Below are positions 58,977 through 64,000 of a stretch of DNA of 64,000 nt, piece by piece. Numbering within the stretch: the first letter of the stretch is position 1; each line of letters starts with the position of its first letter. The notes under the pieces are model-generated. The model was not told where the DNA came from. It saw nothing but the letters and a program-made list of their open reading frames with translations, and searched no databases. Made by a program: the position numbers and the translations under genes. This DNA is from Anaeramoeba flamelloides (Eukaryota > Metamonada > Anaeramoebidae), in assembly GCA_027625915.1 (NCBI GenBank), contig JANTQA010000060.1:5704001-5768000 (forward strand). The letters run 5' to 3'.

Positions 58977-60522
58977 TAATTCTTTTTTATTTTTTTTTTT
59001 AAAAATTAACTTTGAAAAAAAAAATGTTTGAAAAACGAAATAAACATTAAGAAAAGTTAAGCTTTGTATGTTCTTTTAAAATTCATATATTTACAAGTCA
59101 AAAATCTTATTATCAACGATTTTAATTTCCTAAAGAAATTGAGAATTTTGCACGAGACGTTCCAATGAATGGGGCCCAAAAAATTTTTTAACATTTTTTT
59201 TTTTTGAAATTTATGGTTTTTTTCATGGGTTTCTTTTATAATTATGGACTCTTATAAGAAGTTTATTATTTCTCGTATTTCTAAACAATCTAAGTTTGGT
59301 TGATTCTTAAAAATAAAGTGACATTTTCATTTTTGGCTGGGCTACTGTGAGTGAAATGGAGTTTATATTATCATGATATTAACAATAAAATCGTGATATT
59401 ATTAAAAACTGCGATTAGTCCAACTTTATCGTGATATTCAACATTATTGCGAAAAAATGAAAAATTATTTTTTTGTAATTACCTTAAAAAAATATCTTGA
59501 CTTTTACAACACTTTTCCCCTTTAATAATATTTGAAAGTGTTTGTAAGAGTTGTGAACTGTCTTCAAGTGTTTGAAAGTTTTGAAAGACCGAAAACTTTT
59601 ATAAAGGGAAAGAGTTTGGTTTGTAGTGGTTACAGAAAATATTATTTCGATTCATTTTTTTTTTAACAAAATATCAAATCTCAAACAAATTTTATAATCA
59701 AACTAATAATTACCCATTTCAATAATACACTTGAATATAAGATAGATGTGTTTTCTTACAATGGGGTTGTTACCTTCACAGTTTTAAATAACCAAAAAGA
59801 AGAAAGATTGATAATTCCTTCTTATTGGTGATAGGTTAAACAAAAACCTCTAAGCTCTAATTGTGTTTTCTGTCCAATACAAAGATGCTCAAAGAAGAAA
59901 AAGAACAAGAAGACAAATCTATAAAAAATGATAATAATTAGTGATCATCTGGCAAGGGTGTTGTGAAAGCTTTTGAAAAGTTTATCAACCCCTTTTAGCT
60001 TTCAGAGAATATTGAAAATCTTTTAACCCAAGAACACATTCTTTAAAGAATAGATAAAGGGTTGGTTGATTTATTGGATAATTATTCAAGGCAATTTCCA
60101 ACACCATGATTAACTGAAAAAATATTTATTTCTCTTTAGTTATTATTGTTGTTGATCTTAAAGGATCGATAGGTTTGTTAACCAAATTAAATGAAAACAC
60201 AATAAAACTCTTTGATCTGATCTTTGATTGGATCAAGTATCTTTTTTGTTGTTTTTGCAAAGAATGACTTTTTTTTCACATAAGCTATTTTTTGATCAAA
60301 AAAAAATTTTTTTTTAAATATTTCTCAATTAGCCCAAAAACATATCAACTATTTTATCTCGATTACTTTTTAATCGTGATATTTTGGCATTTATCGCGAT
60401 TTTATAGAATTATCGTGATAATATTGAATATCGCGATTTTCTGATATTATCACGATTTGATGGAAATTATCACGATTTTTTGAACTTTATCGTGAATTAA
60501 GTCTGATACCATCAAAACCTCT
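58776..60522. mobile_element. DNA element with AGAGGTTTTGATG ends and clusters of ATCGYGAT repeats
   Basis: The 13-bp ends AGAGGTTTTGATG and CATCAAAACCTCT are perfect inverses, flanked by AAT on both sides (58773-58775 and 60523-60525), and the empty site in copy 1 has one AAT. The right end holds a dense cluster of TATCGTGA/TCACGATA and TATCGCGAT words (60370-60496); the left cluster lies at 59369-59438. A family 5 element (58793-59366) is inserted just inside the left end, and without it the left cluster becomes subterminal too. Net length is about 1.17 kb. The centre (about 59500-60350) is less AT-rich and partly coding-like but has many stops, so it is probably a decayed or internally deleted transposon. 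The superfamily is not identified. Confidence 0.75.
58793..59366 (+). repeat. Family 5 element, copy 4, nested in the ATCGYGAT element
   Basis: Left end 'ataaactctttttcagtcaaagggg' and right end 'gtgagtgaaatggagtttat' match the family 5 ends at 18496 and 19047. It is 574 bp with a very long T tract (about 58928-59010). It is collinear with the two parts of copy 3 at 52434-53545. Confidence 0.65.
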
Positions 60523-61303
60523 AATATATTTGCGAAATTTGGATTTTTCCTTAATAAATTAATCCAGATCTTGTTAAATTAGTTCTGATATATGGTCTAT
60601 AATTTAATAATATTGTTTATTTTATGTCTAGATTTTAAAAAGTCAAAAATTAAAAAATAGTAAAAAATAAAAATAAAAAAAAATCAATTATTAATCTGAC
60701 TCGAACTATTGGCCAAATCATTTAAAATTGAAAAAAAATCTTTTTGTTGAAAAATTCCCAAATTTTACAATGAAAAAAAATATTCTTTTTTTTTCAAATT
60801 TAATGTATATTTTTTTTATTTTTGAATTATTTAGAATCTAATATAGATATTGATATTGAATCGTAATCAATAGATAAAACAAATTTTTTATTTGATGCCA
60901 AAATAACTTTTGTAATGTATAAATTATTTAATCAAGTATTTTAGGCAATTGTGGAGTGTAAAGAACACAAAAAAAATTTCCAGTAAAGTATGATGTGTTT
61001 TAAATGTTAAAACTAAGAGGTTTTTGATGTCTAGACAAACTTTTCAAAAAAAGTTAAAATTTTATTTTGATAAAATTTGGAAAAATAATAAAATCACAAT
61101 AACCAAAAAAAAATTCCCAATGTTGAAAAAATTTTTTTCAAGTTATTTTTTTATTCTAAGTAACTATACAATTTTTAATTATAAAATTTTCTTTCTAAGA
61201 TAATTATTTATCAATTCTATATCTTATAATCCTTTGATAAAATTTCAAGTTAAAATTTTTGTTTGAAATGTTTTTAGTATATTGGGGTGCTAAGGGATAT
61301 ATG

Positions 61304-62430
61304 ATTTATTGAGGTGTTATAAATGACGAAAATGTTATAATATTTGATATTAAAATTTTAATAAAAACATCTACTAAATTTTATAAAACAATGAAAAAAT
61401 TTTATAAAATTTTTTTTATGAAATAAAATCTATTATAAAAATTTGTAACATGCTCATTAAAGGTTATATAAGATAAAAAATCTTATATAAGGTGTCACAA
61501 ATTATGAAAAAAAAAAAAAAAAAAAAAGCAATAGAATATAAAGAACACTTATTCAATTTTGTTAAAAATATTTCAATATTTAAAAAAGTGTTGGAAACTG
61601 TTTTAAATCCTGAAACTTTTCATTATTAAATTATTTTTTTGAAAGAATGATAATTAAATTTTTTCATTTGTATTTTTTTTTTTTTTTTGAGATTTTATTA
61701 TTGAAAGAATTTATTTAAAAATGGAGAATATTTTATTATAATAAACATTATAACATGTTACCAAAACCCTTATTATAATTTTTTTATAAAAAAATTACAA
61801 TAAAAAAATATTTTTGTTATAATGATATTGTATGAGTGTTTGAGAATTATTTATTAATATGGAATTCAAAACATCAAATTAAACAAAAGTTTGAGTATCT
61901 ACAATCATTCAAATTTGTATTTTAATTGTAAAACTAGTAGAATTGATTTTTTTAAACTATGATTTTTCCTAGACATATTAAAATGACACTAAAAGTTTTA
62001 CATTGATAGTTAATCCTTCTAGGTGAGTAATTTCAATTTCAGATATTTTTATTGATCAATGACAAAAAAATAGAATAATATTTAAAAAATTGTCTATTTC
62101 ACTTCCTTTTAGCAATTAAAATCAATACGAGAAGCTTTTTTCAAAAAATCACAAAATTACTATCTATCAAAAAAATAGAAATTTTTTTTTATCTCAACAA
62201 TAGAAATTAGATTTTTTATAGTTTAGTCTATTTTATGACAGAAATCTTCGATTAGAAATAATGATTTATGAAAATTGGAAAAAAGATTAAATAATTTTAA
62301 AAAAAGGTAATAAAATTTATATAATTTTTATAAAACTTTATTGGTTTTATTCCCTAAAATTTTCTTCCAAACTAAAGCTGTATAAAACACCCATTTTCAA
62401 ACAATAAATTCTGTGTTTCAAAATATAATC
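61304..62430. other. AT-rich non-coding stretch
   Basis: No exon is recognised. Repeated 'aatttttataaaa' and 'gttataa' words are present without clear unit structure. Confidence 0.45.
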
Positions 62431-62800
62431 AGTTTTTTTTTGTATTTTTTTTTTCCAATTCAGAATCCAATTCACAACTAAATAGTACCTAAAGGTCAAA
62501 TCAATTTCGAAAGTAAAACCCTTGATATTATAAGTAAATTTTAAATTAGGAACGAAATTTGTCGATAATTTTTCAAAATTTTCTTATAATATTTACTCAA
62601 TTTTTTATTTATTTTATTTAAATTTTCAAAAATTAACTCTATTTTTTGAGATACATTTTCCAATTTGATCCTTCATTTATTGAGAATTTCAATTTTCAAA
62701 AGTAGAACTTGGTGAAATCAATTTCATATTTACTTATTAGTTTATTGTCCTTTTCTTTGTGAGATTGGTTCCCGCCTTCTATAAAAAAAAATACACTTTT
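62430..62800 (+). repeat. Dispersed repeat shared with 27230-28060 (uninterrupted copy)
   Basis: Matches 'ccaattcagaatccaatt..caactaaatag', 'tacctaaaggtcaaatcaatttcgaaagtaaa' and 'ttcaaaagtagaactt..tgaaatcaatttcatatttact' to the flanks of the 460-bp foldback element. It preserves the single TACC target near 62487. Confidence 0.6.
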
Positions 62801-63074
62801 TATTTTGCACCATACGTTTTACCAAGTCGGTACTATTTACTTAAAAAACAGTCTCAATTAACACAATAATAACAGAATTTTGATACCAAATCATTCTAAA
62901 TTCAATTCAAATCAAAGAAAGCTTTTCAAATTAACAATTTTATCAAAAATCCTTTTAAAAAATAAAAAAATTGTTTTATTTTTTGATCTAATTTCCTTCA
63001 TTTTTTCCAATACCTTGTTTGTCCAAAGTTTTGTATTTTTTTCGTTTCAAAAAAAACTCACGTATTTTATTTGA

Positions 63075-64000
63075 ATGTCACAAAACCTTGAAAACAAAAA
63101 AAAACAAAAAACCGTCAAACTGATATTAAAATTTTTAAGAAAGAATGGGTATTTTGAATTAAAAAAAGAATTAGAAGAAAAAACAAACATCAAATTGGAA
63201 AAGGAAAGTGTAAGCAATCTTTTCCAAATGATTTATTCAGGTGAATGGGAGCAATCAGAAAGGCAATTAATTGAATTAATGAAGGAGTGTGGGAATGCTG
63301 TGAAGGATAAGGATAAGAAAAACTTCAATTATTATCTTTTTGAAAGTCTCGCTGGAAATGGATCTGTGTGCAATAAGAATTGTTTGAAATTAGTCAAGCC
63401 TCACTCACGTAGCAATCACCATTTAATTTACGATCCAGTGAACAAATACTTTTGGTTCTCTGGGGGGACGACAAAAAGGGAAAACTATTATGATCTGTGG
63501 TATTTTAATTTGCAAGATAGGAAATGGAGTTGTGTTTGTCACGACTGGAGGGTAAATGTTGGAATAATCACAAACCGCCAAATCAAACTCGTTTTTGATA
63601 AAAGAAATTTAAAATTGTATTTCATTACAATGTGCAAGCCTTCCTTACTGAAATTACACAACACCAACAATGAACCAATTCGCATCATTTGCTATAGCAT
63701 CACCAAGAAGAAATTTAAACTCATTAAACAAAAATATTCCTTGAACCAACCGCTTCATTTCAATAACTGGGTTGATTTTGATTGCAAAATTGATGAAAAA
63801 AAACAAGTTCTCTGGTTCAAAGGTGGCTTTTTTTTTGATTTTCAAACAAAAAAGAAAAAAGAACCATTCAATGCAGAAACACTATGGAGACTTGATCTTA
63901 AAAAAGGCTCTTGGCAGTGTATGAAAAATCATTCTGATCAATTAGAAAAAGAAACCGCTCAACATTTTCGTTCACCTTACTCGGGTTTAAGTCTTATTGA
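63075..64000 (+). CDS. Muskelin-like LisH/CTLH/kelch protein, N-terminal part (runs off the window)
   Basis: Open from ATG 63075 for 308 codons to the window edge with no intron. Residues about 13-45 (VKLILKFLRKNGYFELKKEL) are a LisH motif and about 43-75 (ESVSNLFQMIYSGEWEQSER) the start of a CTLH motif, as in CTLH/GID-complex scaffold proteins. From about residue 110, kelch-type blades follow: HHLIYDPVNKYFWFSGG...DLWYFNLQDRKWSCV, KLVFDKRNLKLYFIT...ICYSITKKKFKL, DFDCKIDEKKQVLWFKGG...LWRLDLKKGSWQCM. This order is that of muskelin without its N-terminal discoidin-like domain. In animals muskelin is a substrate-recruiting part of the CTLH E3 ligase. A related LisH-kelch protein is the main alternative. 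The ATG was chosen because nothing upstream in frame is protein-like. Confidence 0.8.
   Translation, partial: MSQNLENKKKQKTVKLILKFLRKNGYFELKKELEEKTNIKLEKESVSNLFQMIYSGEWEQSERQLIELMKECGNAVKDKDKKNFNYYLFESLAGNGSVCNKNCLKLVKPHSRSNHHLIYDPVNKYFWFSGGTTKRENYYDLWYFNLQDRKWSCVCHDWRVNVGIITNRQIKLVFDKRNLKLYFITMCKPSLLKLHNTNNEPIRIICYSITKKKFKLIKQKYSLNQPLHFNNWVDFDCKIDEKKQVLWFKGGFFFDFQTKKKKEPFNAETLWRLDLKKGSWQCMKNHSDQLEKETAQHFRSPYSGLSLI

Larger units (their letters stand above)
58250..61303 (+). repeat. 1.27-kb dispersed repeat, copy 2, with nested insertions
   Basis: The outer parts (58250-58775 and 60523-61303) align with copy 1 at 2660-4430. At about 60650 it is the unoccupied site for family 1 copy B. The insertion at 58776-60522 is absent from copy 1 (near 3155), which supplies the empty site for it. 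Confidence 0.7.

Noticed and set aside
59500-60350. Transposase gene in the ATCGYGAT element
   Set aside because: Some stretches look coding-like, but stops are frequent in every frame and I could not identify a catalytic motif.
1-64000. tRNA or rRNA genes
   Set aside because: I looked for T-loop words of the GTTCRAnnC type with an acceptor stem and for conserved rRNA words and found none that fit.

Overview
This is a very AT-rich eukaryotic nuclear segment. Several genes have GT-AG introns whose splicing restores family-consistent frames. TAA, TGA and TAG all appear as terminators, so the code looks standard. Start codons mostly sit in A-rich contexts. Proteins carry long K/E, D/N and S/D low-complexity runs, and the space between genes is filled with small inverted-repeat elements. 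This suggests an AT-rich amoeboid protist; an Anaeramoeba-like lineage or another AT-rich amoeba would fit, but the species cannot be settled from sequence alone.

Genes, left to right: an unidentified 3' exon (2260-2464, +); SF3B3/SF3b130, a U2 snRNP subunit, in two exons around a 2.4 kb intron (7459-14893, +); a 158-aa protein with a C-terminal RRM in three exons around a 6.2 kb intron (15646-22469, +); the first exon of a small unidentified gene (29846-29946, +); a four-helix membrane protein (35129-35776, -); a 1534-aa protein with PH-like folds and an S/D-rich tail (41133-45737, +); a TBL1-like LisH protein that ends where the WD40 propeller should begin (48652-49574, -); BUD31, a spliceosomal zinc protein, with a four-base coding first exon (54734-55382, -); and the start of a muskelin-like LisH/CTLH/kelch gene that runs off the right edge (63075-64000, +). 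Two genes (SF3B3, BUD31) encode spliceosome parts. Otherwise no shared pathway or operon-like organisation is seen.

The rest is mostly repeats. I resolved by eye at least seven families of short non-autonomous inverted-repeat elements: a 525-bp family in five copies; a 390-430-bp family with about 65-bp inverted ends in three; a 490-bp family in two; a 550-590-bp family in four; and singletons of 460, 717 and about 1170 bp. There is also a pair of 1.27-kb repeats at 2.66-4.43 kb and 58.25-61.30 kb, a 5'-truncated LINE, and four loci built from alternating long hairpins. Many elements are nested, and paired loci provide empty sites that fix the insertion ends. The deepest nest, at 58.25-61.30 kb, has three layers.

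All alignments here were done by reading, without search tools. Element ends are good to a few bases where an empty site or target duplication is quoted and to about 20-50 bases elsewhere.
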